This document shows positions 45,983 to 56,800 of a stretch of DNA of 64,000 nucleotides, in pieces. Every line of letters begins with the position of its first letter. The stretch's first letter is position 1. This DNA comes from Symbiodinium natans (Eukaryota > Sar > Dinophyceae > Suessiales > Symbiodiniaceae). Below the pieces are notes generated by a model. That model was not told the origin of the DNA and did no database searches. It worked only from the letters and a program-made list of their open reading frames with translations. The DNA lies in contig CAJNDS010000446.1 in the NCBI GenBank assembly GCA_905221605.1, forward strand, positions 1,103,743 to 1,167,742. Direction: 5' to 3'. The translations under genes were made by a program, and so were the position numbers.

Positions 45983-48517
45983 CCCTCTGGCAACCTCTAA
46001 ACTCAGTCCCCCTAAACCCGTCAAGCCCTCGATCCTACAACCCCTGAGCCTCAACCCATACAGTACACCCCCCCCCAAACCCTAAACCCTAAACCCTAAA
46101 CCCTAAACCCTAAACCCCTAGAAGCCCCTCAACCTCACACTGCCCAGTCCCCAAAAAACTCATCGTTTAGGGTTTATAAGGTTGAGGGTTTTACCGTCCC
46201 CTTGCCAAGGTCGTCCAGGGCCGGAGCCTCAGCAGCTGAGGGTTCAGGGTTTAGGGTTTAGGGTTTAGGGTTCAGGGGGTTGTGGGGATTTGTGGGATTT
46301 TGAGCGGGTTTAGGGAACCATCACCTTGCTGTAAACCCTAAACCTGTAGCAATCTTGCAAACCGATCCCAGTAATCATGCGGTTGCGGGGTGCTTCCTGC
46401 CATGGAATTCGAGTCCTCGCGAGACGTGCTCGAACTCTTGAACCCGAGTATGGGACAACTGATTTACGGTTTAGGGCTTAGGGCTTAGGATTTGGGGTTT
46501 AGGGCTTAGGGTTTAAGGTTTAAGGCTTAGGATTTAGGGTCTAGGGCTTCGGGCTTAAGATTTAAGGTTTTTTGGGCTTTGGGTTTGAGATCTTCGGGCG
46601 TGGACCGATCGCACTCCGTCAAGACGTACATCCTGAATCCGGTTGCCTTCTATAAGACCCTAACACCCTAAGACCCTAAAACCCCCAAAGCCCCTAAAAG
46701 CCCTAAAGAGTAGATGAACCCCTAAGGCCCTAAAAAGCCCTAAAGAGTAGATGAACCCCTAAAGCCCTAAAGCCCTAGAAGCCCTGAATCCCCTAAAGCC
46801 CTAAGAGCCCTAAATGCCCTAAAGAGTAGATGAACCCCTAAGGCCCTAAAACCCTCAAGCCCAAATCCCCTACCCGAGAGGGCACGCTGTCCGAGCCCCT
46901 GGCGATGCCGACGCTGCCGCCGGCACGCCGGTCCCGGCGCGAGGCGGGCTTAGGGTTTAGGGTTTAGGGTTTAGGGTTTAGGGTTTAGGGTTTAGGGTTT
47001 AGGGTTTCGGGATAGGGTTCGGTATACTCAAAGGCTACGTAGTACCCTTTTGGGCTCGTATTCTAGAATCCCCCAAAAACCCGCCCAAAAAGGAGCTACA
47101 TTGCAGCCCTCAGGTAGGGGTAGAAGAATTACCAGAATCCCCTTTAGCCAACCCCAAAAAGGAACTGCATCAGAGCCTTCAGGTAGGGCCGAGGTGAGGG
47201 ATATCAGGGTTTTAGGGTTTTAGGGTTTAGGGTTTAGGGTTTCAGGGTTCAGGGTTCAGGGTTTTAGGGTTCTTGGGCTGCTGCTGCATAGTGCGATTCA
47301 CCAGAGGTTGCATGTAGGGGGCCCCCTTAGTTCTACATAGGGTGATGAGGGCCCTTCACTAGTTTTTGGGTTAAGGGTTTAGGGTTTAGGGTGTAAACCC
47401 CTTAACGAAAGTTAGCGTAGCAAGGGGGGCCGTGCTTGTGGCAGTTGCTGCTGAACTGCGACACTCCCAACTAAAGTTCTAACGTGCTCAACGTCGACAT
47501 CCCGTCTAAAGCCACAAGCCTATCAAGCATGCTAAGAAACATGCAAGACTGTCAAACAATTTGCTTCGACACAGGGTCTAAACCCAAAACCCTAAACCCC
47601 AAATCCTAAACCCCAAACTCCGAGCCCCAAACCCTAAGCCCGAAACTCGAAAACCCGAAAACCCGAAAACCCTAAGCCCTCCGGGCCCACTTCGGGAAGG
47701 GCTTTTGTGGGTCCTCTTGGAGGTTCATGGTACGTAGTAACCCCATTATATCTGCACGTACAACTATAACCCAATCATAACCCAATTAGGGTACTTAAGG
47801 GGCTTATGTGGGTTCTGACCACACTTATAATAGCTGTCCTAGAGGCCCCTCTAAACCCTAAGCCCTACACCCTACGCCCTAAACCCTACACCCTAAACCC
47901 TAAACCCCAAACCCTAAGCCCTAAACCCTAGCCCTAAACCCTAAACCCTAAACCCTAAACCCTAAACCCTAAGCCCTAAACCCTAGCCCTAAACCCTAAA
48001 CCCTAAACCCTAAACCCTAAACCCTAAACCCTAAACCCTAAACCCTAAACCCTAAACCCCAAACCCCAAACCCCAAACCCTAGCCCTAAACCCTAAACCC
48101 CAAACCCCTAACCCTGGAGGCACTGCCAGGTACATGGCCTTTGTGCCGCCGCCTCCGCTGGCTCCCCAGGAGTTGGGGAGCAGCAGGTTGGTTTAGGGTT
48201 TAGGGTTTAGGGTTTAGGGTTTAGGGTTTAGGGTTTAGGGTTTAGGGTTTCGGGTTTCGGGTTTCGGGTTTCGGGTTTAGGGTTAGCCCCAAACAAGAGC
48301 CCTGTAAACCACAAACCCTAAACCCTGCACCCTAACCCCGAATCCCCCAGCCCTGAAGCCTGAACCACAAACCCTAAACCCCAAATCCTAAACCCTAAGC
48401 CCTAAACCCCAAACCCCAAACCCTAAACCCTAAACCCTAAACCCTACAGCCGAAATCCTAAACAAGAACCCTGCAAGTTCGGGATGCAGGCGACCATGGG
48501 CTTCGCCTTTCACTTGG
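41292..48517 (+). CDS. Middle exons of the large telomere-repeat-intron gene
   Basis: Exons that chain in phase from the exostosin exons: 41292-41356, 41459-41487, 41687-41733, 42133-42170, 42255-42376, 42534-42565, 42795-42843, 43066-43093, 43198-43220, 43371-43447, 43988-44032, 44193-44217, 44338-44385, 44852-44978, 45461-45490, 45672-45699, 46210-46234, 46372-46468, 46590-46641, 46881-46943, 47292-47313, 47445-47475, 47512-47550, 48130-48186, 48490-48517. The strongest are 42255-42376 (NVSRSPKAVPSNEDNAANTQ), 43371-43447 (ARQSLVGAEDESGSGRPCVL), 43988-44032, 44338-44385 and 48130-48186. Donors include GT and GC. Weak links: the phase into 41687, and a likely missing exon between 43448 and 43987. 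The product segment is hydrophilic, Pro/Ser-rich and unrecognised. Whether it is the same protein as the GT47 part is inference. Confidence 0.5.
42566..42722. mobile_element. Family D elements (GTAGGGGCCC...), tandem pair
   Basis: Two copies beginning GTAGGGGCCCTC and GTAGGGGCCTTC, each followed by TTACTATACTAAGTGTA and ending near AGTAAGACTTGTAACTCC. The first G is the 5' splice site of the preceding exon (42534-42565). Relatives: 44599-44708, 47314-47427, 48675-48784, 50975-51127, 52060-52168, 52353-52450, 63031-63151. Confidence 0.65.
42844..43013. mobile_element. Family E element (GTAGTTGCATGGTCCC)
   Basis: Starts GTAGTTGCATGGTCCC at the donor of exon 42795-42843 and ends AGAGACCATATAGCTCCCC. 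The middle is a CCCTAAA array (42893-42935). Relatives: 43611-43801 (intact ends, interior of TATATAAGGGG repeats), 48990-49075, 52531-52640. Confidence 0.6.
43611..43801. mobile_element. Family E element with TATAAGGGG interior repeats
   Basis: TIRs GGGTAGTTTCATGGGCCC and GGGACCATGTAACTACCC. The interior is rich in GGGTATATAAGGGG-like repeats. Confidence 0.65.
43905..43979 (+). repeat. CCCTAAA array before exon 43988
   Basis: About ten exact units, then the acceptor CCCAGCTCAG. Confidence 0.98.
45765..45985. repeat. Poly-C tracts
   Basis: A run of about 30 C at 45765-45794 and about 85 C with sparse A at 45896-45980, within one intron. These lengths are error-prone in assembly. Confidence 0.9.
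46650..46870 (+). repeat. Degenerate CCCTAAA array with GAGTAGATGAACCCC units
   Basis: CCCTAAA-like units alternate with three copies of CCCTAAAGAGTAGATGAACC, showing higher-order duplication inside an intron array. Confidence 0.85.
47314..47427. mobile_element. Family D element split by a TTTAGGG run
   Basis: GTAGGGGGCCCCCTTAGTTC at the left and AACGAAAGTTAGCGTAGC plus GGGGGGCC at the right. In between, TTTGGGTTAAGGGTTTAGGG interrupts the family consensus. Confidence 0.65.
47850..48118 (+). repeat. Long CCCTAAA array, about 265 bp
   Basis: About 38 units with CCCTAGC, CCCCAAA and CCCTACA variants. It ends shortly before the acceptor CACTGCCAG of exon 48130-48186. Confidence 0.97.
48190..48286 (+). 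repeat. TTTAGGG array with a TTTCGGG block
   Basis: Begins three bases into the intron (donor CAG|GTTGGTTTAGGG) and contains four consecutive TTTCGGG variants. Confidence 0.97.
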
Positions 48518-49148
48518 GCACCAGGGCCTCCCCCAGATCTAGGGTTTAAGGTTTAGGGTTTAGGGTTTAGGGTTTAGGGTTTAGGGTTTAGGGTTTAGGG
48601 TTTAGGGTCGGGGTCCAGGATATAGGGTTGAGGGTTGAGGGTTTAGGTTTTGAGGTTTTGGGTTTCGGGTTACATGTAGAGGCCCCCTTCGATACACTTT
48701 TGTAAGGGCCTATAGGTTGGGTTGCGAGTTTTACCCTTTAGGTTTAGAGCCTTCCTTTAGCTGGTATGGTGAGGGGGCCCCCTTCTTGTAGATACCAGAG
48801 CAGCCTAGAAGCCCTTCAGTCCCCCTAACATGGGGTTTAGGGTTTTAGGGTTCTTAGGGTTTAGGGAGTTAGGGTTTAGGATTTAGGGTTTAGGGTTATA
48901 AAGTAGGGTTTTAGGGGTTTAGGGTTTAGGGTTTAGGGTTTAGGGTTTAGGGTGTAGGGTTTAGGGTTTAGGGTTATAAAGTATAAAGCCAGCTGTGCTG
49001 ATAAGTAGAAGGGCCCGTACATCAGAACCTTTTAAAGGAGTTTAGGGACCATATTGAGGGCCCATGCAACTACCCTCAGACCTAAACCCTAAACCCTAAA
49101 CCCTAAACCCTAAACCCAAAATCTAAACCCTAAGAGCCGACCCCTCAG

Positions 49149-50474
49149 CTTGATGCTGCGCTGCCCGCCTTCTTGAAGGCGTCCGAGGACTCCTTGGCGT
49201 AGCCTTTAAGACCCCAACTTCGTATAGCAATCTGCCTTCGGGGGCACGAATCTCAGGCGCGGTGAAACCGCCGAGACCACAGAGTACGATGTTGAACTTC
49301 CTGTGGATGCAGTGGAGCTGGAACGAGTGGTCGGCTGTGACGAAACCGAAAACCTGGAGCCTTCCGGCTTGCCAGGCCTCGTCCAGTACATAACCCCAAA
49401 CCCCAAACCCCAAACCCTAAACCCTAAACCCTAAACCCTAAACCCCAAACCCTAAACCCTAAACCCTAAGCCCTAAACCCTAAACCCAAACCCCAAACCC
49501 GAAGCCCGCTTCCAGGCCAACTGAGACCGCACAGTGGGAGGCGCGATGCCGAGTAAGGGTCGCATGTCCTACAGATTTCAGGTTTGTGAATGGCATTTTG
49601 TGGGGCCTTGGCATTAGGTTCAGGGTTTAGGGTTTAGGGTTTATGGTTTAGGGTTTAGGGTTTAGGGTTTAGGGTTTGGGGCTTGGAGGTTTGGTTCCAG
49701 TGTGGGAGAGGCGGGGCGGGCGTTAGGTTTTAGGGCACTGGGGTGTATGCTAGCTCCAAACCATTCAGGTGATATGTTTGCCTGGCTTCCTGCTCTCGAT
49801 CGGATTGGTTGCCCCAGCCCGCGATCTAAACCCTGACCTTAAACTCCTAAACCCGAAGCCCTAAACCCTAAACCCTAAGTTCTAAACCCTAAGCCCTCAC
49901 CTAAAACTCCTAAACTCTGAGGTCTAAACCCGAAGCTTTAACCTTTAAACTCTGAAGCCCCCGAAACTCTAAACTCTGAGCTCTGACGTCTAAACCCCCT
50001 AAACCCTGAACTCGATCGTCTAGGTCCCACAGCAGGCCCTTATTCCCGTTGTTTAGGGCGTGGCTTCCTTTTTAGGGGTTAGGGTCTAGGGTTTAGGGCT
50101 ACTAGGACCCAGAGTAGGCCCTTGTTCCCTTGCTTAGGGTTTGGGTTTCCTTACAAGCCCCTTTAAACAACAAAGGGTGCCGTTTTTGTTCCTAGGTTAC
50201 TCTTGGGTCTTGAAATCACGCTACGCGCGCTCTTACAAGAGCGAGCATGGAGCGCAGCCAGTGGGAGGAAATCATAGGATGCAGGGTTTAGGGTTTAGGG
50301 TTTAGGGTTTAGGGTTTAGGGTTTAGGGTTTAGGGTTTAGGGTTTTGGGGACATGAGTGAGCTCAAGACCATTTACGAGAGGCTGAGGCAGGAGAAAAGA
50401 AAGACGAAGTTCATTGCTAACCAGAATCTGCTGAGCCTGCTGATTGCCGCAGATAAAAAATCCTTGAACAGCAG
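49149..50474 (+). CDS. Best-supported five-exon block of the large gene
   Basis: Five exons join with matching phases: 49149-49198 (LDAALPAFLKASEDSLA), 49257-49385 (RGETAETTEYDVELPVDAVE, then LERVVGCDETENLEPSG), 49516-49581 (PTETAQWEARCRVRV), 50240-50285 (SMERSQWEEIIGCR) and 50362-50474 (LKTIYERLRQEKRKTKFIAN, then QNLLSLLIAADKKSLNS). The introns are 58, 130, 658 and 76 nt. The 130-nt intron (49386-49515) is nearly all CCCTAAA and the 76-nt intron (50286-50361) nearly all TTTAGGG. All four are GT-AG. The last exon looks like a charged helix or coiled coil. No family recognised. An overlapping - strand frame (49123-49413) is rejected because it needs a frameshift. Confidence 0.68.
49386..49515 (+). 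repeat. Intron consisting almost entirely of CCCTAAA repeats
   Basis: GTACATAACCCCAAACCCC starts it and CCCGCTTCCAG ends it; about 110 of the 130 nt are CCCTAAA or CCCCAAA units. Confidence 0.8.
50286..50361 (+). repeat. Intron consisting mostly of TTTAGGG repeats
   Basis: The donor G|GTTTAGGG lies inside the first repeat. Eight further units follow and then GGGGACATGAGTGAG, the acceptor. Confidence 0.75.
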
Positions 50475-50870
50475 GTTTTAGGGTTTATAGGGGGAAGAGG
50501 CAAACCTTTGAACCAATCAGTTTAACAGCCCCAAAACTTTAAACCTTCAAGCCAAGAAAGGAAGACTCCAGATATCTGAGCTCTAGAGGTTCGTGTGACT
50601 CTCAGCTTTGGTCTCAATGTTTGAGGGCGTAGTTAGGGTCCAGGACCCGGAGTAGGCCCCTATTTCCTTTTTTTAGGGTGCTGGCTCCCTCATAATCCGC
50701 TTAAACGCAAAAAAAGGGCACCCGAAGCCCTAAACCCTAAACCCTAAACCCTAAACCCTAAACCCTAAACCCTAAACCCTATACCCTATACCCTATACCC
50801 TAAACCCTATACCCTAAACCCTAAACCCTATACCCTAAACCCTAAACCCTAAACCCTTTTTTCTTCCTAG

Positions 50871-53800
50871 CGCTACGCCTGGGACTAGGGGCTTCTTCGG
50901 AGGGTCGCACCTGCCGCCAGCGGCCCGAGTAGGCGAAGTGAGGTCTGGCTGCTTAAGCCCTAAAACCCTAGATGTAGGTGCCCCCCAGTGATAAATGGTG
51001 TTCTGGTTTAGGTTTTAGGGTTTAGGGTTTAGGGTTTAGGGTTTAGGGTTTAGGGTTTAGGGTTTAGGGCGTTTAACTGGGTTGCTATTTAGGTTATAGT
51101 TCCTCTAGTATGGCAAGGGGGGCCCCTACTTGCAAACCCTAAACTCCATTGAGGGCCTACGGTGGATACTTCGTTGGTCCCAGAAAGCGCACCCATCCAC
51201 GCAGGAGCCTCCGTCAGGTTTTGCGCAAAGATCCGCCGAGGAAGGTGCGGCCAGTCATTAGGGTTTCGGGTTTCGGGTTTAGGGTTTAGGGTTTAGGGTT
51301 CAGGGTTCAGTGTTTGGGGTTTAGGGTCATTCACAAAGCACTGCCGTTGGGATTTAACTTTGGGGTTTCGGGGTTGTTGCTCCCCCCGTCTCCCCCCAAA
51401 CCCAGTGCAGGCTCCCTGTGAGGAAGCCCCGCCCCCCCTCTCGAAGTCATCAAGGTCTGGTCTTTGTGGTACTTTACTATAACTTTAGATGTTTGCCTTT
51501 TTGGGTTTCTTGGGTTTCTTAATAAGGCAGCTCAAATTCTTAATTTTTAGCTACCCTCCTAAGTGCAGCCAAGTGGTTTTGTGTTTTGCTTTCACATGTT
51601 TCATGCGTTCCTTGCTTACAACTATGTGCGAAGGAAAGGGCGAAGCAAACTGCATATAGTATGTTAAGCAGAATTGGGGGGTTGATGGTTTTCAGGAGAA
51701 TTTGGGGGGTTCTGGAGCAATGCTCTTCTGCGAGTTCCCCTCCCCCCCCAACCCCCAACCCCACCCAAACCCCCCAACCCCACCCAAACCCCCCCAACAC
51801 CCACCCCCCCCCCGGGGGGGTGGGGGGGGGGGGTGTAGGGTTTAAGGTTTAGAGTTCAGGGTAGGGGTGCCCCCACCCCCCCCCCCCCCCCCCCCTCACC
51901 CCCCCCCCCCCACCCCCCGTTTGGGACTTCGGCCTGCAGAGCTGTCGCAGGTTGGGCGTCGGGGCATTCGAGAGGATCGTCTTGGAGGTGCTGGAACACT
52001 CAAGACTCACCAGGTTTAAGGTTTAGGGTTTATAGGGTTTAGGGTTTAGGGCTATAAGTAGGGGCCCCCTAGTCATAAGTAGGGTTAGAAGAGCCTTTAA
52101 ATTGGGTTTTAAGTCTCGCTACTTTAGGTTCGATTTCCTTTAACTGAAGTTAGTATAGTACGGGGTCCCCTGCAACAGGGCTGAAGGGGTTTTTAGGGTT
52201 TCGGGTTTAGGGTTTAGGGTTTAGGGTTTCGGGTTTAGGGTTTAGGGTGCGGTTTCAGTTTTCCTACTTTGAAGGTCAGGTTACGGCGTCCTGCGGTTTA
52301 GAGGTTTAGGTTTAGGGTAGGGCAAACCTCTTGTGGTTTGTGCTTACAAGTATGTGCCCCCCTACTAGACTAGAATTAAAGCGCAAGACTTATAACCCAA
52401 TTAAGGGCCCTGAGAACCCTATTTGTAGCTAGGGTGCTCTACGTGTAGCGATCTTCCCTACTTTGTTAATTTGTTTTTTTTTCTTGGCCCCTTGTGGGGG
52501 GGGGGGGGAGGTAATTTGCTTGGGCTAGTTACATGGTCCCTGAATATGGGCCCTGAATTGGGGGGGGGGGGGGGGCGGGGGCACCCGTATGTACCCCTGA
52601 TATACGCTATAACGCCCAAGGGATCGTGTATATAACTTCCCCTAGGGGAATGGTACCGGATCCCTAAACCCTAAACCCTCAACCCTACACCCTACAATCA
52701 GGCCCGCCCTAACCCCCTAGGATGCCCAGTAGTGCCCTTATTCTCTTTTTTGGGGGGGTTTAGGTTCCCTTATAAACCCCTTGAAGCAAAAAAGGGCACC
52801 CTTTTTAAGCCTTGGTTACTGGGCAGCCTAGAACCCCAATCATACTACTTGGGGACCACGGGATGGTCGACCACGCCGCAAGACAAGTGGGTGGTCCTCC
52901 AGGCCTCTGGCCGCCCTTCAAAAGCTTTGGAGATGGCACGCATGCTGCGCTTGTGTTCTGTGAGGAGAGGAGCTGTGGGTTTAGGGTTTAGGGTTTAGGG
53001 TTTAGGGTTTAGGGTTTAGGGTTTAGGGTTTAGGGTTTAGGGTTTCCATGTTGAACAATAGCACGTCGTCGCAGCGAGTTTAGGTTGTTGCTGTGGCTCA
53101 AGAACATGTACCATCTTGCATCAAAGGCCTCTTGGCGTTAACGACGACTCTCTATCAGCACCCTAAACCCTAAACCCTATAAACCCTAAGCTCAAAGCTT
53201 AAAACCCTAAACCCTAAACATACCTAAGTCCTAAACCCTAAACATACCTAAAGTCTTCTCCGCCACTAGGAGATGCTCGGTGTTCGGCTTACGCTCTCCC
53301 GGGTAGTGATATCGGCGATCTCTACCCACCATCACTTCCGGGGGACCGAACTATTGTGTTTTTTTTTTACGGGCCTGCTTAGGGTTTAGGGTTTAGGGCT
53401 TAGGGTTTAGGGTTTAGGGTTGAAACCTTAATCGACATTTGGCCAGTTCTGAAACGATGGTCCCTTTTCGGGTACCCTACATAAAAGGGGCCGCCTTATA
53501 CTAAGGACCCAAGAAAGGACCACATTTCGGAGAGGAAGCCCTGCACCCGTTGCCAAGCCTGCTCGCGCTCCACAACGGGTGTGCGTGTGTGTGTGTGTGT
53601 GTTGTGTAGGGGTGGAGAATGGGTTCTAAGGGGAATGAGAGAAGTAGGCTTTATAGATATAATACACACTTTCAGGTATTTTATAGGGTACTTCCCTTAT
53701 TTGCTCTTTGTGTCGGGGTGTGCGATTTCGGGTTTGGGGGTTCTGGGCTTAAAGCTGGTCTTTTGTGTTTGTGGGTGTTATAGGGGCTCTGGTTGGGCTT

Positions 53801-56800
53801 TAAAAAGGGTCTTTCAGACGGCTTAGGATAGGGTTTTAGGATTTCGGGTCACCCCCCCCCCCCCCCCCCCCTTTGCCGGAGAAAAGAAAGCACAAATACC
53901 ATCCCGTTTCAAGCGATCAACCCACAGCCGCTTATGGTGTTGCGGGGACAACCCAATACCAGGAACCCCGGAAAGCTTGTTGAAATCTCTGGACCCTCAC
54001 CGTAAACCCTAAACCCTAAACCCTGAACCCTGAACCCTGAACCCTGAACCCTGAACCCAAAACCCTAAACCCTAAACCCTAAGCCCTAAACCCTAAGCCC
54101 TAAACCCTAACCCTAGACCCGAAACCCGAAACCTACTTTGGGGCATGTGGAGTCCTTGTGGGGCCAGGCCGTGGAGCGATGGCCAGGCCCAGGCCCGCCA
54201 GGGCCCCCTGGCAGCATCCTAGTAGTAGAGTAGGTTTAGGATTTAGGGTTTAGGGTTTAGGGTTTAGGGTTTAGGGTTTAGGGTTTAGGGTTTGGGGCTT
54301 ACGGTTTAGGGTTTAGGGTTTTAGGGTTTAGGGTTTAGGGCCTAGTAGTAGAGTAGGTAGCCTTCAGCCTTTTTGGGGTAGTATCATCCCCCTATAATCC
54401 CAAAGGTTAACTTCTAATTCCCCCAGGTTACTGGACAACTAAGCATATTTTTTGTGTGTTTTCCGCAGCGTAGGGCCCGGACCCCGCAGAGTCGCTGGGA
54501 CTTAGACAATTTAGGGTTTTGGGCTTAAGGTTAGGCGGTTTAGGGTTTAGGGTTTAGGGTTTAGGGTTTAGGGTTTAGGGTTTAGGGCAAATTTAGCGCT
54601 TAGGGTTTGCCGTTCCAGGTTTCGTTAGGCTTCTGCTGGCATCAGCACAGGTGTAGACTTTGCCACGTGTTGCTTCGCGCACAAGAACGAAAGACACTCA
54701 GTTTTGCCGGTTCTTCTGAGAGCCCAATAACATGTCCCCAAATAGGGAGTACTGTACCCAAAATGCAGCCCCCCCCCCCCCCCCCCAAAAAAAAAAAAAA
54801 AAAAAAACAAAAAATCATATGACCATCCTTATCCCCAAACCCTAAACCCCAAACCCTAAACCCTAAACCCCAAACCCTAAACCCTAAACCCCAAACAAGG
54901 GCACCGTGAAGGAATACCCCCGGCGCCCCCCAAGTCAGTCAGTAAACCTATGGGCTGGTGCAGGCTTCTTTTGTCAACTGCTGTGCTTTAGGGTTAGGGT
55001 TTAGGGCTTAGGGTTGTTAAGGTTTAGGGTTTTTAGGGTTTAAGGTTTAGGGTTCAGGGTTCAGGGTCTATGGTCGCTAGTTGGCTTCGAGTTTAAGGTG
55101 GTGTACAGGAATTTCTACAGGCTGAGCACACAACGCCTAGCCTACACCCCCAGGTCTTTTGAAGCCTACACCTGAAACCTAAAACCTAAGCCCCAACGCC
55201 TAACCCCTAAACCCTACACCCTAAACCCTAAACCCTAAACCCTAAACCCTAAACCCTAAACCCTAAACCCTAAACCCTAGCAACAACGAGGTTCGACACG
55301 CCAGCCCACTAGGCCTGCTGGATGCACCGCTTCAGGTTGAAGGGTGGCGGGGATGCCCGAAAAACCCTTAACCACAGGGTTTAAGGGGTTTGTGGTTTAG
55401 GGTTTAGGGTGTAGGGTTTGGGGTTTGGGGTTCAGGGTTTAACTCGGGTTTCGGGTTGAGGCTTGAGGCGTAGAGGCGTAGAGGCGCTGGCAAAATTGGC
55501 CTCCACGCCTCGTTTTAACAAGGCTGGCCGTGGGCCTGTTTTTAAAGCTCTAGTGTTTAGGTTTAGGGGTTATGGGTTTAGGGGTTTAGGGGTTTATGGG
55601 GTTTAGGGTTTTAGGGTTTTAGGGTTTCAGGGTTTCATGGTTTTAGGGTTTTTCAGGTTTTGGGGTCTAGGGTTTTCGAGTTTTAGGGTTTGGGGTTTTA
55701 GGGATACACTAAACCCGAAGCCCGAAGCCGTATAAAATAGTGTTTAGGTTCGTGGTTCAGGGTTTAGGGTTCGGCTTCAACCCTTAAATTACACCGGGAG
55801 CCCAAAACTAAGAGCATTTTAAAGTTGTTGTTTACGCTGGTTTTTTTGAGGCATGAAGCTTAACCACCCTAAGCGGGCATTATTAGGTACCTGGGCTGGA
55901 GCAGATGAGAGTTGCGGTGGTAGACCGTTTAGCCCCACAACCATCCTACAACCTACCATCCTAGAACCCTACGCCCCGAAACCCTAAAACCCTAAAACCC
56001 TCAAGCACATGTGGGGCTTTACGAAAATAGGGAACCCCCAATGTAGACCCCAGACAGTAGGATCCCCTGATTGTCAGTCCTGAAACCCAAAAAAACTTCA
56101 ACCCTAAACCCTAAACCCTAACCCTAGGCCCTAAACCCTAAACCCTAAACCCTGAAACCTAAACCCCAAATCCAACTCTTCTCTTGCCCCATGTCCAGGG
56201 GCGGAGTTGGGACTCAGAATGCGAACCGAGCACGAAGGACGATTTGGCTTAGGGTTTAGGGTTGAGGGTTTAGGGTTGAGGGTTAGGGTTTAGGGTTTAG
56301 GGTGTAGGGTGATTTGCACCTCCGAATGTGCCGCTCGTAAACGGTTGCTATACGGAGCTGATTTACCCCAACGCATACTGCTCTTTGAGGTAGTTCCCTT
56401 GGGGCGAAATGAACACTAAAAGGGTTTATGGTCCACATAGCTTCATAGTGACTTGGGATGTTCCCCCTTATACGAACAGCCTTACTAGGGATTGTCATAG
56501 GGGTACTCTCATCCCAATTCAGGACTGTTAGTATAAGGAGGAACATCCCAAGGTATATGACCCCAATTTTAAGGTTCACTTGGTCCCAAAGGTCGGCGTG
56601 AGGACAGAGGCAAGATCTGTTTCGGTGGCTGAGAAACCTTGGGGCTGTGAGACTGTGGGGCGCCCAATAGCCGAAGGCAGCAGTCCTTTATGGGGGACAT
56701 AGGAGTAGGTATGTTCTGGTACAACACAGGAGTAGACCTCTTTGGTGCGGGAGGTGGGGGCGGAAGCACTACTTTCAGCCCAGAACCATTCTTCCCGAAA

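Noticed and set aside
49123-49413. - strand frame with a plausible C-terminus (GYAKESSDAFKKAGSAASS)
   Set aside because: It needs a one-base frameshift and has no good splice sites, whereas the + strand gives exons with GT-AG borders and matching phases in the same place.
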